NCBI RefSeq assembly: GCF_014201375.1
Contig: NZ_JACHDZ010000004.1
Location: forward strand, 124,001-188,000
DNA: 64,000 nt
DNA from: Tunturiibacter empetritectus
GTDB taxonomy: Bacteria > Acidobacteriota > Terriglobia > Terriglobales > Acidobacteriaceae
Reading direction: 5' to 3'
A model generated the notes under the pieces. It was not told the origin of the DNA, made no database searches, and saw nothing but the letters and a program-made list of their open reading frames with translations. The translations under genes were made by a program, and so were the position numbers. Positions 29,536 through 37,795 of this stretch are shown here, piece by piece; within the stretch, counting starts at the first letter, position 1; the number at the start of each line of letters is the position of its first letter.

Positions 29536-29865
29536 CTAAACGCCGGAGTTGTGCTTCACCGCAGCCTCATATCCAGCAGTAAAGTTCGAGCGGTACTCCT
29601 CGCGAGCCGCTCCCTTGACCGGAGGATGCAGGTAAAGGTGAGACGACTTCGCGTCGATCTTACGCTTCGCCGTTATGTCCAGTTGAGCCGCTTCCACTCC
29701 ATCACGGTAGGCAGACTGCGCCTGCTCGGTGCCTGGAGGAGGCGTATTCCAGCTGCGGCTCTCGGTCGTTGGTGCCTGGTTTGCCTGGGCGTGTGCGAAA
29801 AATGTTGCACCGCCCATAAGTGCCACTGCAATCAGTGGTGTTGCCATTCGAGTTAGGTTCTTCAT
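29536..29865 (-). CDS. Small exported protein, unknown function
   Basis: AGAGGAAAC sits just before the ATG at 29865. The 109-residue product has a signal peptide (LIAVALMGGATFFAHAQA). The mature part contains YRDGVEAAQLD, SHLYLHPPVKGAAREEYR and FTAGYEAAV. This looks like a compact alpha-helical domain of the type seen in small exported acidobacterial proteins. No activity can be assigned. A typical terminator follows, so it is probably a monocistronic, well-expressed gene. Confidence 0.75.
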   Translation of the reverse strand: MKNLTRMATPLIAVALMGGATFFAHAQANQAPTTESRSWNTPPPGTEQAQSAYRDGVEAAQLDITAKRKIDAKSSHLYLHPPVKGAAREEYRSNFTAGYEAAVKHNSGV

Positions 29866-29997
29866 CGTGTTTCCTCTTTCCTTCCAGGTCAATAGATGCA
29901 CCCGAAGGCCAGAGGGAAGTTACCATAACCCAATAATTAGTAGCAAATTCACCCAGAACGGCTGCGTAATCCCTTGCAACGTTGAATATTTTCAACA

Positions 29998-30930
29998 CTA
30001 CATATTCGTATGGCCGCCGCGCATATCCTCATTGAACGTCGGCTTGATGAACGCTAACGCATGCGCCAGTTCAGCAGCATACTGCGCACGATGTCCCATC
30101 AAAGCCTCGGTCGGCGTGGCATACTCGGTATCCGCCGCCAGGTGAATCAGCCCCTCGCCCGCAAGTGCCGCTGCCGTCTTCTTCAGCTCCTCCACGGTCG
30201 AGTTCAAGTACTGCGCATCCCGAGGATCCAGCAGCCACACCGGCTTTCCGTCACCCAGCACGCCCGACAGCCAGAACACCTTCGCCGCCAGATACTCCTG
30301 CCGCTGTCCCTCGGTCGTGTCGTTGAAGTTGAATCGCTTCTTCCACGGGCTATAGAACCGCGTCGTCACTGGAACCGGCTGCCGATTCCCGCTCTTCACC
30401 AGCTCCAGCTGCCCCTGGTCCATCGTCTTTCGCACCGCGTTGTAGATAAATCCCTCGGCAAACGGCTGCTCCGGAGCCTTCACGATCTCCGCAAACGTCA
30501 CCGTCATCGACGCCGCCACCTTCGCATGCAGCGGACTTCCCTCGCCGTCCTGCAGATGAACCTCGCCATGCACCAGAAACGTATCCGCACCCGAGGTCGA
30601 TGCATGGAACGGCCACGTAAACTTCTCAAAGCTGAGCGGCAACCCATGCAGCGTCAGGTAGTAGTCCTGCTGCGGATTCTTCAGCCGCTTCGCCGTCTCC
30701 CCCAGATAAACTCCAACCTCGGCCAACATATCCGCCCTGCTGAAATCAAACTTGTCGCTGAGCTCCAGCACCTGCGTCTTCGAGTGATCCGCAGCCAGCG
30801 CCAGCATGAAACGCGTCGTCGGGTTCCCTGAAAAATCCTGCCCTGTCGCGCTCGAAACCACCACCAGCCCAGCCGCCTTCGCCGATGCCTCAACCTGTCC
30901 AGCCAAAACCTCTTGCGTTCCCATTGCCAT
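29998..30930 (-). CDS. Hypothetical protein
   Basis: About 310 residues, no signal peptide or membrane segment. Visible segments are LTLHGLPLSFEKFTWPFH, EGFIYNAVRKTMDQGQ, TTRFYSPWKKRF and a C-terminal helical region ending GGHTNM. I do not recognise the family. The start is uncertain: a TTG at 30939 and ATG codons at 30930 and 30924 are in frame. GAGG nine nt before 30924 favours that ATG, while AAAGGACG favours the TTG. The gene is divergent from an alcohol dehydrogenase gene, with a palindromic repeat element in the gap. Confidence 0.65.
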   Translation of the reverse strand: MAMGTQEVLAGQVEASAKAAGLVVVSSATGQDFSGNPTTRFMLALAADHSKTQVLELSDKFDFSRADMLAEVGVYLGETAKRLKNPQQDYYLTLHGLPLSFEKFTWPFHASTSGADTFLVHGEVHLQDGEGSPLHAKVAASMTVTFAEIVKAPEQPFAEGFIYNAVRKTMDQGQLELVKSGNRQPVPVTTRFYSPWKKRFNFNDTTEGQRQEYLAAKVFWLSGVLGDGKPVWLLDPRDAQYLNSTVEELKKTAAALAGEGLIHLAADTEYATPTEALMGHRAQYAAELAHALAFIKPTFNEDMRGGHTNM

Positions 30931-31002
30931 CTGCCTCAATCGTCCTTTACGTTTTGCGTATCTCCTATTTTACGGCTTCTGTCTATAAATCGCTGCATTC
31001 TT

Positions 31003-31208
31003 GTCCTGCCGGACGAGCCTCCTGCGCGGAGGGCGGTCACTTCGTGACGCGTGTACTGGACATGGCAGGTCCAGCAGCATAGTCCTCCCGCTGGTCGGCA
31101 CAATCTTTCCTCCGAGCATCGCGAGGACTAGCACCTTACCCTCGGCACGACAAGGTATACACCCCACGAAGTGGGAGCCCCGTGCGTAGCGGGCCCGTCC
31201 GGCAGGAC
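31003..31208. repeat. GTCCTGCCGGAC nested palindromic element, copy A
   Basis: The element is bounded by GTCCTGCCGGACGAGCC on the left and GGGCCCGTCCGGCAGGAC on the right. Inside are a CACTTCGTG/CACGAAGTG pair and a CCTCCCGCTGGTCGG arm. Its right inner arm has diverged from CGACCAACGGGAG more than in the other copies. It lies between divergent genes and ends 18 nt before the alcohol dehydrogenase ATG, so it may be part of that gene's leader. Confidence 0.8.
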
Positions 31209-31226
31209 AACTGCATCCGATATCCC

Positions 31227-32207
31227 ATGAAAGCCGCTATCCTCCACTCCACCAACCAGCCGCTGCGAATCGAAGACGTCCCCACGCCCGTCGCCACCGC
31301 GGGCCACCTCCTCCTCCGCGTCCTCGCCTGCGGAGTCTGCCGCACCGACCTCCACATCGTCGAAGGCGATCTTCCCCTCATCCAACAACCCCTCATCCCC
31401 GGCCACCAGATAGTAGGCGAAATCATCGACGGCGCAACGCCCGACCGTCCCCACGGCATGCGAGTCGGGGTCTCCTGGATCGGAGGAACCGACGGCACCT
31501 GCGCCTTCTGCCGCCGCGCCGAAGAGAACCTCTGCGACAACCCCGTCTTCACCGGCTACACCATCAACGGCGGTTATGCCGAGTACGTTCTCGTCCGCTC
31601 CGACTTCACCTACCCGCTCCCGGACGCCTTGGATAACACCCACGTCGCTCCCCTCCTCTGCGCCGGCATCATCGGCTTTCGCAGCCTTCGTGTCGCGAGC
31701 ACCCAGCCCGGAGAACGCGTCGGACTCTTCGGCTTCGGCTCCTCTGCCTCGCTCGCCATCGCCGTCCTCCGCCACTGGAGCTGCGAGGTCTACGTCTCCA
31801 CCCGGGGCGAATCCCATCGCACTCAAGCCTCGTCTCTCGGCGCAACCTGGGTCGGTACGGAAAACGACAAACCGCCCGTCCAGCTTGACCGCGCCATCAC
31901 CTTCGCTCCCAGCGGAGCCGTCGTCGTCAACGCACTCTCCAGCCTCCGCAAAGGCGGTATCGTCGCCATCAACGCCATCCACCTCGACCAGATGCCCGCC
32001 TTCGACTACGACAAGCTCCTCTGGGGCGAACGCCAGATCCGCAGCGTCGCCAACATGACCCGCCAGGACGCCCTCGATTTCCTGCAACTAGCCGCCGAAA
32101 TCGGTATCCGCCCCCAGGTTCAGGTCTTCCCCCTCGACCGCGCCAACGACGCCCTGCAAGCCATCAAACACGAAACCTCCAACGGCCCCTGCGTCATCGT
32201 CCCTTAA
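31227..32207 (+). CDS. Zinc-dependent alcohol dehydrogenase (MDR family)
   Basis: The 326-residue protein has the MDR zinc catalytic site (CGVCRTDLHIVEG, GHQIVGEI) and the four-cysteine structural-zinc loop. The Rossmann domain has VGLFGFGSSASLAIAV. It oxidises alcohols or reduces aldehydes with a nicotinamide cofactor; the single-domain length is slightly below the usual 340. It is most like the small bacterial AdhA/zinc-binding dehydrogenase class rather than sugar-alcohol enzymes. The start at 31227 is the first ATG after the palindromic element; the upstream in-frame ATG at 31182 lies inside the repeat and is rejected. Confidence 0.88.
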   Translation: MKAAILHSTNQPLRIEDVPTPVATAGHLLLRVLACGVCRTDLHIVEGDLPLIQQPLIPGHQIVGEIIDGATPDRPHGMRVGVSWIGGTDGTCAFCRRAEENLCDNPVFTGYTINGGYAEYVLVRSDFTYPLPDALDNTHVAPLLCAGIIGFRSLRVASTQPGERVGLFGFGSSASLAIAVLRHWSCEVYVSTRGESHRTQASSLGATWVGTENDKPPVQLDRAITFAPSGAVVVNALSSLRKGGIVAINAIHLDQMPAFDYDKLLWGERQIRSVANMTRQDALDFLQLAAEIGIRPQVQVFPLDRANDALQAIKHETSNGPCVIVP

Positions 32208-32344
32208 CGGATCTTCAACAGTGGATCGACGCACTCTCATCACCGCTGCGTGATCCATTCCTGCATCCGGTCTGATGCGTCTTAGTACACATGGCTAGCC
32301 AGACTTCGCTTTGATGCCTGGATGCATCGAGTGTCGCAAAGCCT

Positions 32345-33025
32345 TCAAGGACTCACGGGCACCGGCGTTGGTGGTGGCTGTACTTTGTAAGCCTTGCTGA
32401 AGCGTACGCGGATCAGCCAATAGATCATTACGGTAAAGGGCAGAAGGGCGAGCACTGTCAGGAAGATAGAGCCACGCAGGAAAGCGGGAAAGACTTGTTG
32501 TTGGCCAAGGAAGAAAGAGCCTGTTGCGATAAAGAGTCCAAAACACATGCGCCAGAGGTGACGCGTGATGCGCTGTCGGCCCGCGATTCCTCCTTGAGCG
32601 AGCATACGAATGTCTCCGGCGGCGGCGAGCAGGAGGACGACACCGAAGAAGAAGCACATGCCAGCGGGGGCGTTTTTGTCGGGATGGTGGAGGGTAAGGA
32701 CGCCGAGCGTGATGACGGCGGCTGCTCCGCCGAGGCCGACCAGAAGCGCGGCCCAGTCAGGTCGGCCTATGCTCCTGCGGCGGCCCGCGAGCCAGGCGGT
32801 AGTGATCATGTAGAAGGTGACTATGCTGCCGATGATGTTGCCGCGCTGAGATTTCAGTATTGCGAGACAGAGGCCGCTCGAGGCCAGGGTTAGCATCGCG
32901 ATAGTGAAGACGTTTCCCGACGCCCGATGCAGGCGGCTGCCCTTGCTCACGGCAATCGCGAAGGTGCCGGACAGCAAGCCCATCGTCCCACCGAGGATGT
33001 GCAGAATCAAGAGCGGAAGTCTCAT
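32345..33025 (-). CDS. DUF2306-like membrane protein
   Basis: About 226 residues with six or seven predicted transmembrane segments, starting LLILHILGGTMGLLSGTFA and including LHRASGNVFTIAML. The His residues in these two segments, the FFFGVVLLLAAAGDIRML helix and RHLWRMCFGL match a family of small membrane proteins (DUF2306/YozB-like) whose conserved histidines suggest haem or metal binding. Function unknown. I chose the ATG at 33025 because the extension to 33046 adds only a non-membrane MLGGPGR stretch. The gene has C-ending codons on its own strand, unlike its left neighbour. Confidence 0.72.
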   Translation of the reverse strand: MRLPLLILHILGGTMGLLSGTFAIAVSKGSRLHRASGNVFTIAMLTLASSGLCLAILKSQRGNIIGSIVTFYMITTAWLAGRRRSIGRPDWAALLVGLGGAAAVITLGVLTLHHPDKNAPAGMCFFFGVVLLLAAAGDIRMLAQGGIAGRQRITRHLWRMCFGLFIATGSFFLGQQQVFPAFLRGSIFLTVLALLPFTVMIYWLIRVRFSKAYKVQPPPTPVPVSP

Positions 33026-33399
33026 GCGTCCAGGCCCTCCCAACACCCGCGATTGCGAGATCGATTGTGGAAAGAGTCTACGCGCTCTGCGACGGAGAAG
33101 TTTCGCAGATGAGGAGCCGCTTCAGGGCGAGAGAGCGCCGACATTCTCACTTCGCTGCATCCAGTCGCAGCAACGCGAAAAACCTGTCAAGCCCCAATCC
33201 ATCCCATCCCTCACCGAATCAATAACATCTCCGTAGCGTATCAGTTACCCCTAACCCGCTAAACTAGAAGTAGCAGATCTAAATCAAAAGTTAGCGCCCA
33301 AATAGAGTCGGGAAGGAACTCCGCACCTCCAAGTCCAAAGCTAAAGTATCTAAATCGAATACTTTGCACACCTTTGACAGGGGGAGGGGGATACCACAC
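33026..33399. other. Gene-free stretch upstream of murQ
   Basis: About 370 nt with no supportable gene. It contains the promoter regions of the divergent membrane-protein and murQ genes. A purine tract GGGGAGGGGG at 33381-33390 lies nine nt before the murQ ATG and is a probable strong ribosome-binding site. I see no hairpin or repeat in the rest. Confidence 0.5.
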
Positions 33400-34308
33400 A
33401 TGGAAGTCAAAACGAACCTCGCCGCCCTCACCACCGAAGCCCGTAACCCGCGAACCGAACACATCGACGAGCTGCCCACTCTGGAGATGCTCCGCCTCAT
33501 CAACGAGGAGGATGCCAAGGTCAGCACCGCCGTAGCTGCTGTTCTTCCGCAGGTCGCCCAGGCCATCGACGCCATCGCCCACCGCTTTGAAGCAGGCGGC
33601 CGCCTCTTCTACATCGGCGCAGGCACCAGCGGCCGTCTCGGCGTACTCGACGCCAGCGAGTGCCCTCCAACCTTCTCGGTTCCGCCAACCCTCTTTCAGG
33701 GCATCATCGCCGGTGGCGACAGTGCCCTCCGCAAATCCAGCGAACAATCCGAAGACTCCCCGGAACAAGGAGCTGCAGACCTCGCCGCTCACGCACTCAC
33801 CGCCAACGACACCGTCCTCGGCATAGCCGCCAGCGGACGCACCCCCTACGTCCTAGGCGCCCTCGCCCACGCCCGCAAACTAGGCGCACTCACCATCTCT
33901 CTTACCTGCGTCCCCAACTCCGCGATGGCTGAAGTTGCGGAGATCTCCATCGCTCCCATCACCGGACCCGAGATCCTGACCGGCAGCACGCGCATGAAGG
34001 CCGGCACCGCCACCAAACTTATCCTCAACATGATCTCCACCGGCGTCATGATCAAAACCGGAGCCGTCTACGGCAACCTCATGGTCAATATGCAGGCTAG
34101 TAACGTCAAACTCGTAGACCGCGCCCAGCGCATCATCATGGCCGCCACCGGCATCGATCAACCCGCCGCTGCAAAATTGCTTTCCGAAGGAGGCAGCGTG
34201 AAGACCGCTATTGTCATGCAGAAGCTCTCCATCGACCGCCCCACCGCCGAAGCAAAACTGAAAGCCCACCACGGCAATCTCTCCGCGCTCCTGAATCGGA
34301 AGCCTTGA
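33400..34308 (+). CDS. murQ: N-acetylmuramic acid 6-phosphate etherase MurQ
   Basis: The 302-residue protein is a complete SIS-fold MurQ: TEARNPRTEHIDELPTLEML, the sugar-phosphate site GRLFYIGAGTSGRLGVLDASECPPTF, then IAGGDSAL with the catalytic-glutamate region after it, GIAASGRTPYVLGAL and TGSTRMKAGTATKLILNM. It cleaves the lactyl ether of MurNAc-6-phosphate to give GlcNAc-6-phosphate and lactate, in peptidoglycan recycling. No anmK, nagA or transporter gene is adjacent. The start is the ATG after a purine-rich ribosome-binding site. Confidence 0.95.
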   Translation: MEVKTNLAALTTEARNPRTEHIDELPTLEMLRLINEEDAKVSTAVAAVLPQVAQAIDAIAHRFEAGGRLFYIGAGTSGRLGVLDASECPPTFSVPPTLFQGIIAGGDSALRKSSEQSEDSPEQGAADLAAHALTANDTVLGIAASGRTPYVLGALAHARKLGALTISLTCVPNSAMAEVAEISIAPITGPEILTGSTRMKAGTATKLILNMISTGVMIKTGAVYGNLMVNMQASNVKLVDRAQRIIMAATGIDQPAAAKLLSEGGSVKTAIVMQKLSIDRPTAEAKLKAHHGNLSALLNRKP

Positions 34309-34364
34309 ATCAGAAGCCCCGACCGCACCGGGTCCCCCGAGAGAGAGGCAGGTAGACTGAGGGT

Positions 34365-34859
34365 ATGTCGACCGGCCGCGTGATGGCGTTGGACGTGGGA
34401 AAGATTCGTGTGGGCGTGGCGCTCTCCGACCCACTCGGATACACCGCGCAGCCCCTGTTAACGCTGTGGCGCAAGACTCGGGGAGAAGATCTGCGCAGCC
34501 TGCTACGCCTGATTCGCAAGCATGAGGTAGTAAAGATCCTAGTGGGCAATCCGCTGCACATGTCAGGCGAGGTAAGCCCCTGGGCTGCGAAGGTGCATGA
34601 GTTCGCCGAGGAGCTGCAAAAGCGCTCCGGCCTTCCCGTGCAGCTCTGGGATGAACGCCTCAGCACGGTCGCAGCACACGAGATCCTCAATGAAGCCGGA
34701 CACGGCCGCCGCGAGCGCAAGTATGTCATCGATCAGGTAGCGGCAGTCGTCATCCTGCAAGGTTGGATGCAGGCAACAGCACAAGCCGAGGCGAAGGCTG
34801 CGCTGGAGCGAAGCGATCTCAGAAACAGGAACGACCAAGACCCTCCCGAAAAGGAATGA
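34365..34859 (+). CDS. ruvX: Holliday-junction resolvase-like / pre-16S rRNA nuclease YqgF
   Basis: The 164-residue protein has the YqgF/RuvX signature: MALDVGKIRVGVALSD with the first catalytic Asp, VGNPLHMSGE, DERLSTVAAHEIL with the second acidic residue, and the conserved DQVAAVVILQGWM end. RNase H-like fold. The E. coli relative processes the 5' end of 16S rRNA and related enzymes resolve Holliday junctions. The last 30 residues are charged and probably disordered. It follows murQ by 56 nt on the same strand. Confidence 0.9.
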   Translation: MSTGRVMALDVGKIRVGVALSDPLGYTAQPLLTLWRKTRGEDLRSLLRLIRKHEVVKILVGNPLHMSGEVSPWAAKVHEFAEELQKRSGLPVQLWDERLSTVAAHEILNEAGHGRRERKYVIDQVAAVVILQGWMQATAQAEAKAALERSDLRNRNDQDPPEKE

Positions 34860-34908
34860 CCACTCGCATTCACGCCCCGGCAACTTCAAATCCATATCAT
34901 GGTCGCTC

Positions 34909-36078
34909 ATGTTAACCTCCACACGAACGGTTTTATCCGCCGCAAGCCTCCTCCTCACCACCGCAACCCTCACCGCCCAGCAGACTCCAATGAAAAATCC
35001 CTTCCTCGGACTCATGACCGCAGCCGACAAGCATGCCAGAGCGCACAACGCCCAGACTCCGGTGCTCTCCCCGCTCGATGCAACCCTCTTAGGCTCCAAC
35101 CCACCGGTCAACATGGCGGAGCTTCACAAAGCGGGCTTCAAGGTCGTTCCCTGGACCACCAACGACCCAGCAAAGATGCGCGCCCTCATCGATCTTCGCG
35201 TCGATGGCATCATCTCCGACTATCCGAACCTCCTTCAGCAGGTCGTGAAGGAGGAAGCCGCCGCACACCCCAGCGAAGCCGCTTACTTCAAGAGCTTCGA
35301 CGTCTCGGCCCATCGCGGAGGCCGCGGTCTGCGCCCCGAAAACACGCTGCCCTCCTTTGAGGACGGACTCGATCATCTGAGCACCACGCTCGAGACCGAC
35401 ACTGGCGTTACAGCCGATCATGTGTCTCTGATATGGCACGATCAGTTCCTCAATCCAGAGTCCTGCCGCCGGGTGGATGGCACCCCCTACACGCTGGAAA
35501 ACCGCGTCTACACTCGCGATATCTCGCTCGCTGAGGCTCAGAGCACCTTCATCTGCGACAAGCTGCATCCGCAGTTTCCCGACCAGAAGAACGATCTCGC
35601 ACTCTCACCGGTGGCGGTAGCCTTCGCAGAACAGGAGCATCTCATCAGCCCCTATGTTCCGACCCACGCGGAACAGCTCTTTCGCTTTACCCGCTTCTAC
35701 GCTGAGTACTATCGCACCGGCGCGGGCAAGTTCCATCCGGACGCGGCCGCCCGTGCGGCCAACGCGGAGAAGGTCCGGTTCAACCTCGAGACTAAGATCC
35801 TGCCTCTGCCCGATGATCCCGCAGGGCCCAACCGGCCGCTGGCTAACTCCCATGAGGAACCCAAGACCAATCACACGGTTGACCCGCAAACCTTTGTAAA
35901 CACGCTGTGCGGAGCGATTGTGCGGAACCACATGGAGTCGCAGGCGGAGGTGCAGAGCTTTGATTTCCGGACGCTGATTCTGGTCGAGGAGCAGTTTCCG
36001 AAGATCCCCACCTACTACCTGACCGGACCGCCGAAGATGCTGAGCACGGAGTTCGTCCCGGTTGCCCTGCGGCAGTAA
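34909..36078 (+). CDS. GDPD-family glycerophosphodiester phosphodiesterase with permuted motif order
   Basis: The 389-residue protein has a signal peptide (SAASLLLTTATLTAQQ). Residues about 60-118 contain HKAGFKVVPWTTNDPAKM and DLRVDGIISDYPNLL, which in ordinary GDPD enzymes are the last strands of the barrel. The N-terminal catalytic motifs come afterwards: VSAHRGGRGLRPENTLPSF near 125 and ETDTGV..HVSLIWHD. The metal/acid site FNLETKILP and VQSFDFRTL follow. The protein ends shortly after YYLTGPP without a second copy of the WTTNDP motif. All catalytic elements are present once, so the fold could be a circularly permuted TIM barrel. Role: hydrolysis of glycerophosphodiesters in the periplasm, scavenging phosphate or glycerol phosphate. 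Confidence 0.85.
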   Translation: MLTSTRTVLSAASLLLTTATLTAQQTPMKNPFLGLMTAADKHARAHNAQTPVLSPLDATLLGSNPPVNMAELHKAGFKVVPWTTNDPAKMRALIDLRVDGIISDYPNLLQQVVKEEAAAHPSEAAYFKSFDVSAHRGGRGLRPENTLPSFEDGLDHLSTTLETDTGVTADHVSLIWHDQFLNPESCRRVDGTPYTLENRVYTRDISLAEAQSTFICDKLHPQFPDQKNDLALSPVAVAFAEQEHLISPYVPTHAEQLFRFTRFYAEYYRTGAGKFHPDAAARAANAEKVRFNLETKILPLPDDPAGPNRPLANSHEEPKTNHTVDPQTFVNTLCGAIVRNHMESQAEVQSFDFRTLILVEEQFPKIPTYYLTGPPKMLSTEFVPVALRQ

Positions 36079-36274
36079 TTTTCTGTTTTGCGGCAGGATT
36101 TTTTCTGACGTGGTGGTTGTGGTGTTTTGCAGGGGTTTTTGTGAATTTGTGGCTGCGTAACGTGGCGTTTTGGCATGGTAAACGTGGTGTAGATCGTGGT
36201 GAATGTGTGGCTGGAAACACCACAAATTTTGCGACGAAAAATACGCCACGTTTTTCAACTTTATTTTTGAGACC
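36079..36274 (+). repeat. G/T-rich CGTGGT element directly after a stop codon, copy 2
   Basis: The element starts directly at the TAA of the phosphodiesterase gene with a T-rich run and has three exact CGTGGT motifs plus one CGTGGC. It contains TGGTAAACGTGGTG, GACGAAAAAT and CAACTTTATTTT in the same order as the copy at 1466-1629. Between shared blocks the two differ in length and sequence, so they are an old, diverged pair or members of a large family. It is followed at once by the half palindromic element. Confidence 0.7.
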
Positions 36275-36283
36275 CTAAGAGCT

Positions 36284-36373
36284 GTCCTGCCGGACGGGCT
36301 CCCGCGGGAGGCGGTCGCTTCGTGACTGGTTACCGGTCTTGATGGTTGAGGCCTTGGGCCTCCCGTTGGTCGG
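36284..36373. repeat. GTCCTGCCGGAC element, half copy B
   Basis: Starts with GTCCTGCCGGACGGGCTCC, keeps a variant CGCTTCGTGAC arm and ends with CCTCCCGTTGGTCGG. The right half (CGACCAACGGGAG to GTCCGGCAGGAC) is missing. It ends three nt before the ruvB stop codon. With the G/T-rich element it fills the whole 298-nt convergent gap. Confidence 0.75.
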
Positions 36374-36376
36374 AAT

Positions 36377-37444
36377 CTAGAAGAGGCTCAGTTTGCGGGG
36401 CATCTCTATGCCCAGATGCTCATAGGCTAAGCGCGTGGCTACTCGGCCTCTTGGGGTGCGGTCCAAGAAGCCAATTTGGATGAGGAATGGCTCGTAGACC
36501 TCTTCGAGGGCGTCCTGCTCCTCGGCTAACGCTGCGGCTAAGGTGTTGAGGCCTACGGGGCCTCCGTCGTACTTTTCGATGATCGTGCGGAGGAGGCGGC
36601 GGTCGAGCTCGTCGAAGCCGTGGGCGTCTACTTCAAGGAGGGATAAAGCAGCTTGCGCGGTGGGGCGGTCGATGACTCCTTTGGCTCGAACCTGGGCGTA
36701 GTCCCGGACTCGGCGTAACAGGCGATTGGCGATACGTGGAGTTCCGCGGGAGCGCATGGCGATCTCGGCGGCGCCGTCCTGATCGATGGGGACGCCGAGG
36801 ACTTCGGCGGAGCGCTCGACTACGAAGCGGAGCTGGTCGTCGGTGTAGAACTCCAGGCGCAGGAGGATGCCGAAGCGGCTGCGCAATGGGGAGGAGAGCA
36901 GGCCGGGGCGGGTGGTTGCGGCTACGAAGGTGAAGGGGCGGATCTCCATCACATGGGTGCGGGCAGCGGGGCCCTGGCCGATAATGATGTCGAGTTTGTA
37001 GTCCTCGAGCGCGGTGTAGAGCTTCTCCTCGAGGACCGGTTGGAGCCTGTGGATCTCGTCGAGGAAGAGGACCTGGCGTTCGCGCAGGTTGGTGAGGATG
37101 GCGGTGAGGTCGCCTTGAATCTGCAGCGCTGGGCCGGAGGTCTGCTGGTAGCCGACGCCCAGCTCGTTCGCGATGATGGTGGCTAGAGTCGTCTTGCCGA
37201 GGCCGGGGGGGCCGAAGAGGAGGACGTGGTCGAGGGCTTCGCCGCGTGACTTTGCTGCTTCGAGTGCTATCGCTAGTTGTTCCTTCGCTTTTTCCTGTCC
37301 GATGAACTCGCCCAGGCGCGTGGGGCGGAGCTTGAGCTCGAAGGCGTCGTCGTCCTCGGCTCTGCCGGCGGAGACGAGGCGCTCGGCCTCGGTCGATCGT
37401 GCTTGATTGAGATCGATCTTCGGTTTGTTTTTGAAGGAGTCCAC
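36377..37444 (-). CDS. ruvB: Holliday-junction branch-migration helicase RuvB
   Basis: The 355-residue product is Ruv[20 protein letters not shown], Walker [10 protein letters not shown], Walker [11 protein letters not shown], the sensor region [19 protein letters not shown], arginine-finger and C-terminal winged helix with [13 protein letters not shown]. It drives branch migration with RuvA. ruvA and ruvC are not in the window. I choose the GTG at 37444. The frame extends to 37576, but that part overlaps a repeat-like sequence (GTGGAGAGACCCCCGCATTT) and lacks RuvB homology. The stop is within three nt of a palindromic element. Confidence 0.94.
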   Translation of the reverse strand: MDSFKNKPKIDLNQARSTEAERLVSAGRAEDDDAFELKLRPTRLGEFIGQEKAKEQLAIALEAAKSRGEALDHVLLFGPPGLGKTTLATIIANELGVGYQQTSGPALQIQGDLTAILTNLRERQVLFLDEIHRLQPVLEEKLYTALEDYKLDIIIGQGPAARTHVMEIRPFTFVAATTRPGLLSSPLRSRFGILLRLEFYTDDQLRFVVERSAEVLGVPIDQDGAAEIAMRSRGTPRIANRLLRRVRDYAQVRAKGVIDRPTAQAALSLLEVDAHGFDELDRRLLRTIIEKYDGGPVGLNTLAAALAEEQDALEEVYEPFLIQIGFLDRTPRGRVATRLAYEHLGIEMPRKLSLF

Positions 37445-37795
37445 TGAGGGCGATGGTACGGCGAAGACGGTTTGGGATGCAAATGTTTCGGTGAACGCTT
37501 TGGCGTGCGACGCGGGATGAGGACAAATACAAATGCGGGGGTCTCTCCACTGCGCGACGACGGTAATGCTGTCCATCGCTTCGGTCGAGATGACGAGTTT
37601 TTTGAGTTATTTTGGAGGATAACAAACAACGGCGAGAGCTGGCTTGGAAGAGTGATACATTCCCAACCATCGCAAAGTGAGCGATGGAAGGGGCACCCGA
37701 TGATCTGGGCTTGGCTTGGGGAACGGCATCGGCAAGAACAACAGCAGATCCCTACGGGATGACAAACAAAAGGACAGGCAACTGCATGGGAACCG
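37445..37795. other. Intergenic mosaic of short repeats between ruvB and the alpha-galactosidase gene
   Basis: About 350 nt with no convincing gene. It holds a CATCTCGACCGAAGCGATGG / GTGGAGAGACCCCCGC segment (37531-37595, minus strand), a hairpin CCATCGC-n7-GCGATGG followed by AAGGGGCACCC (37668-37697), and copy 3 of the GCAGATCCC..GGGATGACAA family (37731-37787). Similar short sequences are common between genes of this phylum from memory; only the last is repeated in this window. Confidence 0.5.
37731..37787 (+). repeat. Short interspersed repeat, GCAGATCCC..GGGATGACAA family, copy 3
   Basis: Contains GGCAAGAACAACAGCAGATC, CCTACGGGATGACAAACAAA and AGGACAGGCAACTGCA. The GATCCC-TAC-GGGATGAC core and the GGACA..CAACTGCA tail match copy 2 at 17898 (minus strand). 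Confidence 0.65.

Noticed and set aside
37445-37576. RuvB N-terminal extension to an upstream ATG
   Set aside because: The 44 extra codons lie in repeat-like intergenic sequence and do not match RuvB; GTG at 37444 gives a normal length.
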